Assembly: GCF_000243335.1 (NCBI RefSeq)
Contig: NZ_JH597773.1
Location: forward strand, 1,447,989-1,511,988
Length of the DNA: 64,000 nucleotides
From: Leptonema illini DSM 21528
Lineage (GTDB): Bacteria; Spirochaetota; Leptospiria; Leptospirales; Leptonemataceae
Direction: 5' to 3'
The translations under genes and the position numbers were made by a program. The notes beneath the pieces were generated by a model. The model did no database searches. It saw nothing but the letters and a program-made list of their open reading frames with translations, and was not told the origin of the DNA. Below, one piece after another: positions 17,551 through 27,281 of this stretch (its first letter is position 1; the number at the start of each line of letters is the position of its first letter).

Positions 17551-19146
17551 TCAACGCAGATCGATCTGATGAACGGACAGAATGTTATACAGCGTTCGGA
17601 ACTTCTCGATCTGTTCTGCGCTGAGCAGGTCGTCGACAGTGATCACAGAGATCGCCGTCTCGCCTTTTCCCGAACGAGAAAGCTCGATCGAGGCGATGTT
17701 GATCTTCAGATCGCCCAGAAACGTTCCGATTGTGCCGACGACGCCCGGCACGTCTTTGTTCTGCACGACAAGCAGGACGCCTTCGGGGCGGAACTCAATC
17801 TCGCGATCGTTCAGGGCGACGGCGACGCTATGACCGGCGATGGCCGTGTACTTGAGCCGCGCCTTCTTACCGTCTTCGCTTTCGAGCGTAACGACGACGC
17901 TTGACTTATAGCCGACCGTTCCTTCGTTCTTGTTCTCAACGACGCGCACTCCGCGCTCTTTAGCAAGCACAGGAGCGTTCACGTAGTTCACCGTATCGGC
18001 GCCGACAAAAACGCCAAGGGCGCCTTTTAAGATGGCCATGCGAACCGGATCGGCCTTCTTCTCGCTGATCTCTCCGTTATAGTCAATCTCTACGGTTCGC
18101 AGAGGCGACTCAAGCAGACGGGCAAGCAGCGTTCCGACCTTCTCGCCGCCTTCGAAATAAGGCTTCATGAAATCCATGCTCTCGGCATCGACGGTGGGGA
18201 AGTTGATAGCGTTGCGAGCGACGCCGGTCTGGAAGAACTCGACGAGTTCGTCGATCGTTTCCATGGCGACGGCAAACTCAGCCTCGCCGGTCGAGGCGCC
18301 CAGATGCGGAGCCATGATGCAGTTCTCGTACTGACGCAGAGCGAAATCCTCGGGGATCGGCTCCTGCGTGAAAACGTCGAGACCGACGGCGGCGATCTGA
18401 CCCGACTTGAGGCCTTCTTCGAGCGCCTCTTCGTTGTAGATGCCCCCGCGAGCGGCGTTGATCAGGCGAACGCCTTTTTTCAGTTTATGCAGGTTATCCT
18501 TGCCGATGAAATCACGCGTATCGTCGGTAAGAGGAGCATGCACGGAGATGAAGTCGGATCGAGCCAGCAGCTCGTCTTTGTTAACGATTTCGATTTCAAG
18601 ATGGCCTAACGCCTCGGCGGGAATAAACGGATCGAAACCGATCACGTTCATCTTCAGGCCGCGAGCACGCTTAACGAATTCGCGTCCGATACGACCAAGA
18701 CCGACGACGCCGACCGTCTTACCGGTGATCTCGACGCCGGCATATTTGTTTTTATCCCATTTGCCGGCCTTCATCGAGGCGTTGGCCTGCGGCGTGTTGC
18801 GCGCAACGGCGAACATAAGGGCGAGGGCCTGCTCGGCCGTCGTCACCGAAGATCCGCCCGGTGCGTTCATTACGATGACGCCGCGGCGGCTGGCTTCGGG
18901 GATGTTGATGTTATCCACGCCGACGCCGGCACGGACGATCAGCTTCAGATTGGGAGCCTTTTCGAGAACTTCAGGAGTGACCTTCGTTGCAGAGCGGATA
19001 ATCAGGCCATGGGCCTTACCGATATCGGCAAGCAGCTCTTCTTTAGAGTGGCCGCCTTTATAGATGACCTCAAAGCCATCGGTCTTCTGCAGCCTGGCTA
19101 CGCCTTCTGCGTCGAACTTGTCAGAGATAAGGATGACATGCTTCAT
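17551..19146 (-). CDS. serA: D-3-phosphoglycerate dehydrogenase SerA (long form)
   Basis: SerA oxidises 3-phosphoglycerate to phosphohydroxypyruvate with NAD+, the first step of serine synthesis. The Rossmann motif VGVVGLGRIGREF is near residue 147. Catalytic residues lie in INAARGGIYNEEAL and in MAPHLGAST. The length of 531 matches the long form with an ASB domain and a C-terminal ACT domain (VPGVVGTIGTFLGDLKINIA), the site of serine feedback in this class. The gene stands alone between a shared terminator and an intergenic region with a divergent gene pair. Confidence 0.96.
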   Translation of the reverse strand: MKHVILISDKFDAEGVARLQKTDGFEVIYKGGHSKEELLADIGKAHGLIIRSATKVTPEVLEKAPNLKLIVRAGVGVDNINIPEASRRGVIVMNAPGGSSVTTAEQALALMFAVARNTPQANASMKAGKWDKNKYAGVEITGKTVGVVGLGRIGREFVKRARGLKMNVIGFDPFIPAEALGHLEIEIVNKDELLARSDFISVHAPLTDDTRDFIGKDNLHKLKKGVRLINAARGGIYNEEALEEGLKSGQIAAVGLDVFTQEPIPEDFALRQYENCIMAPHLGASTGEAEFAVAMETIDELVEFFQTGVARNAINFPTVDAESMDFMKPYFEGGEKVGTLLARLLESPLRTVEIDYNGEISEKKADPVRMAILKGALGVFVGADTVNYVNAPVLAKERGVRVVENKNEGTVGYKSSVVVTLESEDGKKARLKYTAIAGHSVAVALNDREIEFRPEGVLLVVQNKDVPGVVGTIGTFLGDLKINIASIELSRSGKGETAISVITVDDLLSAEQIEKFRTLYNILSVHQIDLR

Positions 19147-19394
19147 GCATCCAGGATTTTCAGAAGCATCGGGCTGACAACCGTTCCCCGCACGGGTATA
19201 TCAAAAACGGGTTCATTTTCGGGCATGCCAGTGACTCTGTTGAGCCGTTTTTGAGATGCATTCTCTCTGGCTCATGAGAGATTGCCCGAAAGACCTCCGC
19301 CCTCAGCACGAACAGGTCTGCGTGCCGGAAGTAGGCATCGGAAGCCGTTGGCTTCTAACACTTATAAAAGGCATTTTTGAGATAACGGTAGAAC

Positions 19395-19649
19395 ATGAAA
19401 AAGGCCCGTCGCACAGGAAAGCAGGAGCAGATACGCTGGAATATGCTTCTGACTGAAGAAGAAGCGGAGTTTCTGAAAGAACAGGCGCGTCGCGAAGGAC
19501 GCACGGCATCGGATCTTGTGCGCTCGGCGATCGAACGTCTGTACCGGCCCCACGAACGTATCGAGGCGCTTCTTGCCCTTGACGAACTGAAAGGCGACTA
19601 TCTTGACCGAACGGTTTGTGCGGAGAGGCTTCAAGCCGAAAATCCATGA
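19395..19649 (+). CDS. RHH (CopG-type) antitoxin-like protein
   Basis: This 84-residue protein is basic at its N-terminus. It then reads IRWNMLLTEEEAEFLKEQA and GRTASDLVRSAIERL, the pattern of a ribbon-helix-helix DNA-binding domain. The C-terminal tail is acidic and could neutralise a partner. Its stop overlaps the start of the next gene as ATGA, the usual antitoxin-toxin coupling. It probably represses its own operon. The 248-bp gap upstream to serA holds the promoter region; no clear boxes were found. Confidence 0.7.
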   Translation: MKKARRTGKQEQIRWNMLLTEEEAEFLKEQARREGRTASDLVRSAIERLYRPHERIEALLALDELKGDYLDRTVCAERLQAENP

Positions 19650-20062
19650 GCGAACGCACCGGAAAACGACGGCTCTATCTCGATGAAACGATCTGGATCG
19701 CCCTCGCTCTCGAAGGCGAGATGCGCGAGGCGATTAAACTGAGCCTGAAGCGTCTGCTTCAAGATGACTGGATCATTCTAAGTTCGGCCTTCGCCCTTAA
19801 CCGCCTGATCGGCCTTGAGACGAACCCGGCGACTTTTATTGAATACACACAGTTGATGCGACGCATCTGCGCTGAGATCGAGCCGCTTGAGGTCGACGAT
19901 CTCGAACGCTCCTCTCTTGAAATCCTCTCCCATCAGTGCAGCCTGACGGCCGCGATTCATCTTACGCTCATGAAGAGGATGCGTTGTGACGGGGTGCTGA
20001 CGCTTTCGCCTGAGATCAAACGAGCGACGGCATTGCCGGTCTTTCATCCGACAGATTTCTGA
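19646..20062 (+). CDS. PIN-like (VapC-type) protein with degenerate active site
   Basis: This 138-residue protein follows an RHH gene with a four-base overlap. The N-terminus LYLDETIWIAL matches the first PIN strand with its aspartate. The C-terminal AAIHLTLMKRMRCDGVLTLS matches the usual DAIHLA...LLTFD block, but alanine and serine replace the two aspartates there. The middle acidic residue also seems lost (SAFALNRL). VapC toxins need these acids to bind Mg2+. The protein may thus be an inactive PIN fold with a binding role, or a decayed toxin. No stop or frameshift is seen. Confidence 0.55.
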   Translation: MSERTGKRRLYLDETIWIALALEGEMREAIKLSLKRLLQDDWIILSSAFALNRLIGLETNPATFIEYTQLMRRICAEIEPLEVDDLERSSLEILSHQCSLTAAIHLTLMKRMRCDGVLTLSPEIKRATALPVFHPTDF

Positions 20063-20067
20063 TCGAT

Positions 20068-20586
20068 CTACCGCCCCGGATCGCTGGTGAAGTCGGGGAT
20101 TTTTTCGGCCAGAGTCTGCTTTTCGCCGCCGAGGTTCAGAGCCCAGTGCTCGCCGTCCTCTTCAAGAAAGGCGGCCAGAGAACTCATCGCCCCCGGACGC
20201 AGCCTCACGGGTACCGATCGCTCGCCCAGCGCCGGATGCAGCTCTGAGGGTAGAAGATCGGTCCACACAAGATCGGCGTCTCCTACAGAGAGCTGCTCGC
20301 CTCGTCGTTCGAGGATCAGCCCGTTATCGAGAACAAGGCGCACGACGCCGCGTTCGGGCTCGACAAGAGTTCGATCGGCAAAGATCGGAAACCCTCGCAC
20401 GGCTCGCAGCCAGCCGGTTTCCGTGCGATCGCCGAATTCGCTGCGAATGAAAAACCGTCCGTCTGCGGCGCGATACAGGTTGCTTTTGAAAAAGAAGAGG
20501 ATGCCTTCATGAATGAGCCGTTCCGTAGCATTCCACCACTGCCCGCGTTCATCTACATGAATGTCGGTAATCGTTTCCAGGCTCAT
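20068..20586 (-). CDS. Hypothetical protein, unknown family
   Basis: This 172-residue soluble protein is rich in aromatic and charged residues and beta-strand-like (GQWWNATERLIHEGILFFFK). No signal peptide, membrane segment or known motif is visible. It is convergent with the PIN-like gene, only five bases from its stop. Codon use matches the neighbours, so it is likely a real resident gene. Confidence 0.55.
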   Translation of the reverse strand: MSLETITDIHVDERGQWWNATERLIHEGILFFFKSNLYRAADGRFFIRSEFGDRTETGWLRAVRGFPIFADRTLVEPERGVVRLVLDNGLILERRGEQLSVGDADLVWTDLLPSELHPALGERSVPVRLRPGAMSSLAAFLEEDGEHWALNLGGEKQTLAEKIPDFTSDPGR

Positions 20587-20765
20587 ACAGCTACTCTGAC
20601 CTCACAGAGAAGAGCGGCAAGAGTTTTTTTGCACAGATGCCTGGGACCGGCCTTTCGGAATAAGACCGGGTCCGTTTCGCTCCTCAGGCGGCAAATTGAA
20701 TTGTCAGTATAACGGGAGTATGAGATCCTGCATCTGGCAGGGACTCCTGCATGAGGAGATAGAGC

Positions 20766-21053
20766 GTGCGACAGGAAAGAGAAGATTCCGAACAATATTC
20801 GAATGAACGATCGTATGCCGACTTCGTATCGCTTCTTCTGCCGCTTCTTCGCGACTTTATTCCCATACTGCTTGAAAGATGGTCGGAGTTTGCCGATCGC
20901 CCCACCATGCGCTCGCTTGAAGAAGAGAACCGACGCCTTCGTGATCAGGTGGATCGACTTGAAAAGAAGGTGCAGTGGCTGACGCTCTTTCAGATCGTCA
21001 CGGCCCTGTTCTTCCTGTTTTTCGTCATTCTTGTAGCGCTTCAGGTGATCTGA
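20766..21053 (+). CDS. Small tail-anchored coiled-coil membrane protein
   Basis: This 95-residue protein starts at GTG with GAGG upstream. Residues about 50-72 form a charged coiled coil (LEEENRRLRDQVDRLEKKV). A single C-terminal membrane helix follows (LTLFQIVTALFFLFFVILVAL). The N-terminal part has another amphipathic segment (FVSLLLPLLRDFIPILL). The family is unknown. The next gene starts 39 bases later on the same strand. Confidence 0.55.
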   Translation: MRQEREDSEQYSNERSYADFVSLLLPLLRDFIPILLERWSEFADRPTMRSLEEENRRLRDQVDRLEKKVQWLTLFQIVTALFFLFFVILVALQVI

Positions 21054-21092
21054 TGATCTTCTCCTGTGATTTTTTCTGCGACGGAACAAGCG

Positions 21093-21788
21093 ATGGCTGA
21101 TAATAACGGAAACGAACAAAAACCGACCATCGAGAATCCGCTGCGAGTCGGCATCTGTACTCTCGATGAGCTCGAAGAGAAGATCAAGGCCTTTCGCGTC
21201 ATGAATCAATCGGCGCTGAAGAAACGTTTCATTCTTTCGCGTGAAGAGGTGTTTATTCCAGGCACCGGCGATAAGATATTGCAGAAAGGCCTGGAGATCG
21301 ATATCTCACGCGCAAAGCTGATGCGGCGCCACTTCCCGGGACATCAGGTTTTCAAGACCTTTCAGCCCGACGAAGGCATCGTTATCATTTCTGATATGAA
21401 CGAGATGGAAGGCATTCCGCTGACGATGGATATGGTGACCCAGGTAATGAATCTCGGCAAAGGGGCCTACGAAGGCTTCATCGATCGGGTGGATAACTTC
21501 GGCGACTTCCTGAATCTCTTAAAAAAAGCCCTGTTTCCGAAGCTCATGCTCATCGGTTATCTGTCTCCGAAAACCCTGGAGTCCGAGCAGCTGAATTTCG
21601 TTCGAATCAGAAGAGTCGATCATTACATCCGCACGATCGAAATCACGCACAGCAAATACAAGCCGCGGCCGTATTTTCCGCGACTCAAGAATATTCACAT
21701 CGATACATCCGATCCGAAAAGCTGGTCGCGATTCGTCGTCGAAGTCGTGCGCGAGTACACGAAGTCCTACTTTGTAGAAGAGTTCTGA
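21093..21788 (+). CDS. Hypothetical cytosolic protein, Leptospira-type
   Basis: This 231-residue protein (start [10 protein letters not shown]) has no signal or membrane segment. It alternates helix and strand and ends in a helical [18 protein letters not shown] 27 bases upstream is an alternative start. I recognise no domain; the length and pattern are compatible with a PilZ-like regulator, but no PilZ RxxxR motif is evident. It is convergent with the large cyclic-nucleotide-binding-like protein. Confidence 0.5.
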   Translation: MADNNGNEQKPTIENPLRVGICTLDELEEKIKAFRVMNQSALKKRFILSREEVFIPGTGDKILQKGLEIDISRAKLMRRHFPGHQVFKTFQPDEGIVIISDMNEMEGIPLTMDMVTQVMNLGKGAYEGFIDRVDNFGDFLNLLKKALFPKLMLIGYLSPKTLESEQLNFVRIRRVDHYIRTIEITHSKYKPRPYFPRLKNIHIDTSDPKSWSRFVVEVVREYTKSYFVEEF

Positions 21789-21815
21789 GCCGCCGAGCCG
21801 CCGACCTAACGGTAA

Positions 21816-24284
21816 TCAAACCGAGAAGAACTTCAACGTTTCGCGAAGAGGCGGGGGCAACAGCTCTTTCTCGCCGTACTTCTTCCAGCGGTTCTCAAGT
21901 TCGGTCAGTTTCTTGCGTCGGATGTTCGTGAAGCGGTTATGGAACTCGGCAAAGGCAGGCTGTGTGGCCACCTGATCGCGCACGGGCTTCGCAAACGGTA
22001 TATGGCGGTAGAAGATGCCGCGCACGACTCGGTTCAGTTTCATACTGCCCTGCGATTCAAAGCGAATCCACATCGTATAGTCGTTCACGAACTTGGCGCG
22101 GTCGTCGCGAAAGCGCTTGAACTCGGCGGCCAGCTTCTCTTTCACCTCTTCAGATAGCTCCCTGTTTTTCTTGTAGAACTGAATGTAATCGGTATAATCC
22201 GATGTAAGCGAGGATTTGGAGACGTCGTTCCATTCCGGGCCGAGTACGGTTTTAAGAAGCTCCCAGCGGAAGGCGCCGATGGCCTCAATCAACATCGTGT
22301 AGAGGTCGCCTGTTGCGAAGATCGGGAAGGCCAGGCGGCCTGGAGAATCCTTGCGACGGGCCAGGGCAAGCTCCTGCCACATCATCACCTTGTTACCGAT
22401 CGAAGGCAAAAGCACCATGTTCGGGAAGACCTGAACCTGGACGAACTCTTTGAAAATCTTGCGCTGCTCGTCGTTCAATACGATCTCACGATGAAAGGCC
22501 GAATAATCTATGGAAAGAAGCTGATCGAGCATATCCGAAAGCCTCTGTCGTGTAACGAAGGACTTCTCGAGCTCCTGCATGACGTGGTAACGCGTGAGGA
22601 TGGGGAAGGCGGTGATCGGCGATCCCGACGTCAGTTTCACGTTCGTTTCGACGAAATGCTTCAGCTCTTCTTTAACGCGGTTTTCATAGCTGTTTACGTT
22701 CGCCGGGATGTCTGATTCGCGCTTCCATCCCATCTCTTTATGTTCGAGCTTGAGACGATCGAGGTAGGTTTGCCCCATCTCGTCGACGGAGGGCTCTTCT
22801 TTTCCCGATGCGATATGATCGAGCCAGTCGGTGGCCTGATAGATCGGGTATTCGGCCTTTCCGCGTGTCGTATCTTCAAGCGTGCAGAGCGAGACGATAT
22901 GTTCCATATCAAGGAACTGTTCGTCAAAGAAACCATAGTTAAGCATCAGCTTGATGAATCGCGGCACATTCCCGCGATTCTGCCTGTACTTCAAAAATGC
23001 CGCCTCATAGGCTTTGAAGTATGCCTGACCGATAGGTTTTTTTAGACGGCGGAGCTCGGGTGTCGAATCAAGAGGAGTCTTCTGCTCTCGCAGCTCCTTT
23101 AGCATCGCCTGAACCTTCTGATTCTCTTCGGGCGGGAAGTCACAGAACGTCAGGATGCGGCTCGACGAGCCTTTCAGCTCCTGTTTGATCGCATCGAAGT
23201 CGACGCCTGCACGAAGAGTGGCGGCCTCTTCCTTCTCTTTCTCGACGTTCTTGAAGGTTTCGTTATTACGAAGAAAGGCGCCGATCTTTTCATAGTTCTC
23301 GGCGATTTCAGGGTAGGGGCGACCTGATAGCTTGCGATAATGTTCCAGTAAATCGCCCAGACGTCCATCGACGAATTTCAGAATGGCCATCATCTCTTCG
23401 GCGGGCACATCGATGATGTTTGAATTAAAAAGGTCGGATTGCAGATAGAACTTCTCGGCGAAACAGTGCTCCGACCTGAAAAGATACTCCATGCCTTCGT
23501 CGATGCCATAAAGCACCTGAGCCACCTCTTTAAAACAGGTGGCTAACTGTTCGGCCAGGCGCAGTGAGATCTGACGTAAGATCTCGATATCGGCCTGGAA
23601 CATCGCCCCCTGTATATTCGGAGCGAGTCCGAGAAGGCGGCGATAGAAGTTGAACTCCTCCTGATCGAAAGAGCTATCGAAATCATAACTCTTCTGCAAA
23701 AGGTCGCCGTGATCGGCCTCAAGCCAGGCAAGATTAAGAGCGGCGGGCAGCTCGTTGTTATTCTCAAGAAAGCGATCGACAATGACGCGAGAAACAGGCA
23801 TGATCGGATCGACCATCGGACCACCCGACGGCTCAGACGAGAAGAGAGACGGCTGCAGACGGTAGTACACAAGCGAAAGCGTATCGATCGTTTTCTGAAT
23901 CTTTGAAGAAAGGCCATCGAAGGTCTTGATCGCCTGATACGCCTGCACGACCTCCTGCGCTACGGTGCGCACGCCGAGCATACCGACGTTCAGCTTACCG
24001 AGTATCATCGACGTAAACGGGCCGGCGGGATTAACCGGAAAGACCGAGAGCACGCTGTCTTTCGTCGTAACAAGCGAAACAGGCGAGGGCGATTTCGAGA
24101 TCAGATGCCCGAACAGAGGAACGCTATTCTGCCCGATGCGAAACAGAGTGCGTCCGTCCTGGTAAGCGACCTCTCCGCCATGCAGAAGAATGAGGCTGGT
24201 GACGGGTGTATTTTTCTTCAGCAGTTGAGTGCCCGCCGGCACCTTCATCTGCTGTCCCGGTTTTCTCAGATCCAGCGTAGTCAT
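21816..24284 (-). CDS. Large protein with N-terminal cyclic-nucleotide-binding-like domain
   Basis: The first 120 residues form a cNMP-binding-like jelly roll: a QMKVPAGTQLLKKN start, then LILLHGGEVAYQDG and a FGHLISKSPSPVSLVT stretch. The usual phosphate-binding cassette with FGE and RxA is not clear, so ligand binding is doubtful. The remaining 700 residues are helical, without known motifs or membrane segments. Large proteins of this layout occur in leptospires, with unknown role. It is the last gene of a three-gene minus-strand run (25543-21816). Confidence 0.6.
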   Translation of the reverse strand: MTTLDLRKPGQQMKVPAGTQLLKKNTPVTSLILLHGGEVAYQDGRTLFRIGQNSVPLFGHLISKSPSPVSLVTTKDSVLSVFPVNPAGPFTSMILGKLNVGMLGVRTVAQEVVQAYQAIKTFDGLSSKIQKTIDTLSLVYYRLQPSLFSSEPSGGPMVDPIMPVSRVIVDRFLENNNELPAALNLAWLEADHGDLLQKSYDFDSSFDQEEFNFYRRLLGLAPNIQGAMFQADIEILRQISLRLAEQLATCFKEVAQVLYGIDEGMEYLFRSEHCFAEKFYLQSDLFNSNIIDVPAEEMMAILKFVDGRLGDLLEHYRKLSGRPYPEIAENYEKIGAFLRNNETFKNVEKEKEEAATLRAGVDFDAIKQELKGSSSRILTFCDFPPEENQKVQAMLKELREQKTPLDSTPELRRLKKPIGQAYFKAYEAAFLKYRQNRGNVPRFIKLMLNYGFFDEQFLDMEHIVSLCTLEDTTRGKAEYPIYQATDWLDHIASGKEEPSVDEMGQTYLDRLKLEHKEMGWKRESDIPANVNSYENRVKEELKHFVETNVKLTSGSPITAFPILTRYHVMQELEKSFVTRQRLSDMLDQLLSIDYSAFHREIVLNDEQRKIFKEFVQVQVFPNMVLLPSIGNKVMMWQELALARRKDSPGRLAFPIFATGDLYTMLIEAIGAFRWELLKTVLGPEWNDVSKSSLTSDYTDYIQFYKKNRELSEEVKEKLAAEFKRFRDDRAKFVNDYTMWIRFESQGSMKLNRVVRGIFYRHIPFAKPVRDQVATQPAFAEFHNRFTNIRRKKLTELENRWKKYGEKELLPPPLRETLKFFSV

Positions 24285-24317
24285 AAAATGGCACAGTCTC
24301 CCGATACGGACAGAATT

Positions 24318-25022
24318 TCAACCGGATTCAGGCATCCACGGACCGCCGGCTCGCGTTCCTGTGATCGCCGTTCCAATACGCACAATCGTCGCCCCTTCTT
24401 CGACGGCAAGCTGCCAGTCGCCCGACATACCCATGCTCAGCTCGCCGTCAGGCAGATGCTCGTCTCGAATCTGACGTAACCGCCTGAAAACTTCGGATGT
24501 TCGCTTCGCATCCTGATCGGTGGGCCCCATCGTCATGAATCCGCGCCAGGTGAGCGCCTCTTCAGAGGGCAGGCTTTCGCGGCACTGTAAGAACTGCTCT
24601 TCGCTCATGCCGCCCAGCTTCGAGGATTCTGCGGTCAGATTGAGCTGCATCAAATACTGCATGCCTTCGCCTGTCGCCTCAAAATGTCTGCGAGCGGCTT
24701 TTAAAAGAGATTCAAGGGCGCTTGCCGACGAAACTCCATGCACGACATGAAAGAGGCCGGGCAGATTACGAGCAAAGCCCGATTGTAAAGGACCGAGATG
24801 ATGATAGATAGGTTGGATCGCCTGCGCATGAACAAGCGCGAATTTCGCTCTTGCCTCAGTGAACCGGTTTTCACCGAATTCGCGGTGGCCTGCTTTTAAG
24901 AGTGTTTCAATAAGTTCGGGGCCATGCGTCTTCGTGACTACGACGATACGGACACGATTATGTCCGCGCCTGTCCAGTTCTTCTCTAATACTGGCAAGGG
25001 CGCGGACCGGATCCATTCTCAT
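24318..25022 (-). CDS. yggS: PLP homeostasis protein (YggS/PLPBP family)
   Basis: This family binds pyridoxal phosphate on a TIM-barrel without enzyme activity and buffers PLP and amino-acid pools. Seen here are the PLP lysine in IVVVTKTH, FGENRFTEA, and the C-terminal phosphate-binding block MGMSGDWQLAVEEGATIVRIGTAI with the conserved MSxD(W) pattern, cut here into MGMSGDWQLAVEEGA and TIVRIGTAI. Its start overlaps the upstream gene's stop by four bases. Confidence 0.92.
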   Translation of the reverse strand: MRMDPVRALASIREELDRRGHNRVRIVVVTKTHGPELIETLLKAGHREFGENRFTEARAKFALVHAQAIQPIYHHLGPLQSGFARNLPGLFHVVHGVSSASALESLLKAARRHFEATGEGMQYLMQLNLTAESSKLGGMSEEQFLQCRESLPSEEALTWRGFMTMGPTDQDAKRTSEVFRRLRQIRDEHLPDGELSMGMSGDWQLAVEEGATIVRIGTAITGTRAGGPWMPESG

Positions 25023-25543
25023 CCCTGAAGGCGGGTCAGTCGCGCCACACGCTCCGGATCAAGCCGTGAACCGGCAATACCGGCGGCCAGATCGCCCGAA
25101 AGACGCGCATCGGGAGCGGCGGAGAATTCAACGGCAAGATGGTTCTCCATCTCAACCTGCATGGACTTCAAACGTGCCCGTGCCTCGTTCAGGCTCTGTT
25201 CTACGGTGCGGATCAGTTCGTCACGATTCCACTGGCCTTTCATCTCGGGAAAGAGCGGCTCTCCCTCGAAGGTCATCTCTGCGGATGTCTGTTCATTCAG
25301 CCCATCGCCGGAATCTTTCAACAGATTCAGCCTGGCCTGCTCCCGCGAATAAACACGCTGCATGTCGTTCAGCCCGGCCTGCATACCGGCCAGACGCATC
25401 TGCGCCGTGGAACGCACTTCATCGGACTTCACCGAAGCTGATTCGCTTTCGGGCGTCTTTGTCTTCTCTCGATGTCCGCTGAGGATCTTCTCGGCGGAAT
25501 TCAGAAGGGTTTTTCCTGTGATCTCCATATCATTCGTCTGCAC
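25019..25543 (-). CDS. Hypothetical coiled-coil protein
   Basis: This 174-residue protein is charged, has no signal or membrane helix, and is mostly helical with a coiled-coil-like middle. The family is unknown. It precedes yggS with a four-base overlap and so probably shares its mRNA. An internal ATG five codons in (MEITGKTLLNS) is a possible alternative start. Confidence 0.5.
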   Translation of the reverse strand: MQTNDMEITGKTLLNSAEKILSGHREKTKTPESESASVKSDEVRSTAQMRLAGMQAGLNDMQRVYSREQARLNLLKDSGDGLNEQTSAEMTFEGEPLFPEMKGQWNRDELIRTVEQSLNEARARLKSMQVEMENHLAVEFSAAPDARLSGDLAAGIAGSRLDPERVARLTRLQG

Positions 25544-25685
25544 ATCGGCCTGCTGGCCTCTGCACCCTCCGTGGTTTACAGACTTCTTCTCTGTATATTA
25601 ATTCGGGTACAGATTCTTCCATATTAACGATGCTGGGAAGAAAAATTTCTTTTCTTCCACTCCTGAAACGAGAAAAGCGTAGCCG

Positions 25686-26660
25686 ATGGACCGATCACGC
25701 ATTCCCGTAGCCCTTGCTCTCGCCCTTGCCGTCTTTTCAATCGTGCTGGCCGCCGTTCGAATCGGCCGCAGCTCGCAGGAAAGCTCTTTTACCGTCGAGC
25801 GCAGCTCCTTCTTTGATGCCGGGCGATCCGGCATTGCGCGCATTCGAATTCATGGCATGATCCAGGGCGGCAAGGCCCCTGGAGAGGCCGGCTCCGAACG
25901 TATCATCGCCCTGATCCGCGAGGCAGAGCAGGCCGATGCCATCCGCGGCGTTATCCTCGATATCGATAGCGGCGGCGGCGAAACAGGCGCCACAAAGCAG
26001 ATCTACGAAGCGGTGAAAGACCTGAAAAAGAAAAAGCCCGTAATCACCGTCATCGGCGGCGTCGCCGCAAGCGGAGGCTATTATATCGCCTCGGCCAGCG
26101 ACCGCATCTTCGCGCTCGAAACGAGCATCGTCGGTTCGATCGGCGTCATCAGCCTGCATCCGAATATCGCAGGCCTGCTTGATAAAGTGGGCATCCGCAT
26201 GCAGACGATGAAAACGGGGCCTCATAAGGATTCGAGTTATCCGTTTCGCGATCTGAGCGCCGAAGAGCAGCAGATGTACGCCGACCTGCTCGACGATTCT
26301 TACCGTGTCTTTATCGCCGACGTTTCAGAAGGGCGCAAGCAGTCGCAGAAAACCGTCGAAGAGTGGGCCGACGGCAAGATATACTCCGGCAAAAAAGCGA
26401 AGGCCTTACAGATGATCGACGATATCGGTGGCGAGCGTGAGGCGCTGGCGGCGATGAAGCTTCTCTTGAAGACGGACGAGGACCTGCCCATCTACGAGCC
26501 CGAGCCCGATTTCTTTGAAGAGCTGTTTTCCTCATTTCCGTCGAACCGCTTCCAGGCCCGTATGCCCTCGTTGCCGGCTTCGGGGTTATACTATCTTTAT
26601 CCGTCGGCCGACTTAGTAGAACGCTTTCTGTCACGTCAGCCGCTCATAGAGGCGCGCTGA
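25686..26660 (+). CDS. sppA: Signal peptide peptidase SppA (short form)
   Basis: This membrane-anchored serine protease degrades cleaved signal peptides. One N-terminal membrane helix is followed by an S49 domain. The nucleophile serine lies in GGVAASGGYYIASASD near residue 125. The general-base lysine is probably that of MKTGPHKDSSYPF near residue 180. The conserved GSIGVI lies between them. The length of 324 is the short, single-domain type. It heads a plus-strand run with a membrane protein, surE and a TPR gene. Confidence 0.93.
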   Translation: MDRSRIPVALALALAVFSIVLAAVRIGRSSQESSFTVERSSFFDAGRSGIARIRIHGMIQGGKAPGEAGSERIIALIREAEQADAIRGVILDIDSGGGETGATKQIYEAVKDLKKKKPVITVIGGVAASGGYYIASASDRIFALETSIVGSIGVISLHPNIAGLLDKVGIRMQTMKTGPHKDSSYPFRDLSAEEQQMYADLLDDSYRVFIADVSEGRKQSQKTVEEWADGKIYSGKKAKALQMIDDIGGEREALAAMKLLLKTDEDLPIYEPEPDFFEELFSSFPSNRFQARMPSLPASGLYYLYPSADLVERFLSRQPLIEAR

Positions 26661-26672
26661 AAGGTCGGGACG

Positions 26673-27281
26673 ATGAGATACATACTGGAATTCGTCGAGT
26701 TCGCCTCGATTATCTTAACGGCTCCGCACTCCGTCGTCGTGGCCGCCCGTCAGTTCGAACGACAGAGTCGCTACGCCCTTCTGTGCTCCGCTCTGGCCTC
26801 GATCAGCCTGGCGACGGGAGTTTTTTATGCGCGAAGCTCCTACCGGCTATCGTTCTTAGTTCTGATTCCCATCCTGGCCGGCATGATCTTTCTGTTTCAT
26901 CGCTTTTACAGCCGCCTGTTATCGGCCCGGCTATTACAGCATCTGATGAATTCGCCCGCACCGATGGCGCAACGAGAGGGCATCTCGACCACGCTGTCCA
27001 CCCTGCTTGAATCTTCTTTTCTTCCGGGGCTTTTTATTCTGCCCGTCTGTATAACGGCACGAGAGTTTACCATGCCCGCGCTTCTTCTGATTCCCGGTAT
27101 TGCCGCCATCTCTTTCTGGATTCTCTATATTCAGTTCTCGGGCGTGCGGTTCATCATGGAGACGCAGAAGCGACCGACCATCCTGCTGCTTCTGCGTAAT
27201 CATCTGATGCTTGCGACGTATCCATTTCTTGCCATCTATGTTGGCATGCTGCTTCTGATCTCACTGACGGGAATACGCTGA
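26673..27281 (+). CDS. Hypothetical multi-pass membrane protein
   Basis: This 202-residue protein has four or five hydrophobic segments and few charged loops. The pattern is compatible with a Yip1-like membrane domain, but that is only an impression. It lies 12 bases after sppA, and its stop overlaps the surE start as TGATG, so the genes are translationally coupled. Confidence 0.6.
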   Translation: MRYILEFVEFASIILTAPHSVVVAARQFERQSRYALLCSALASISLATGVFYARSSYRLSFLVLIPILAGMIFLFHRFYSRLLSARLLQHLMNSPAPMAQREGISTTLSTLLESSFLPGLFILPVCITAREFTMPALLLIPGIAAISFWILYIQFSGVRFIMETQKRPTILLLLRNHLMLATYPFLAIYVGMLLLISLTGIR

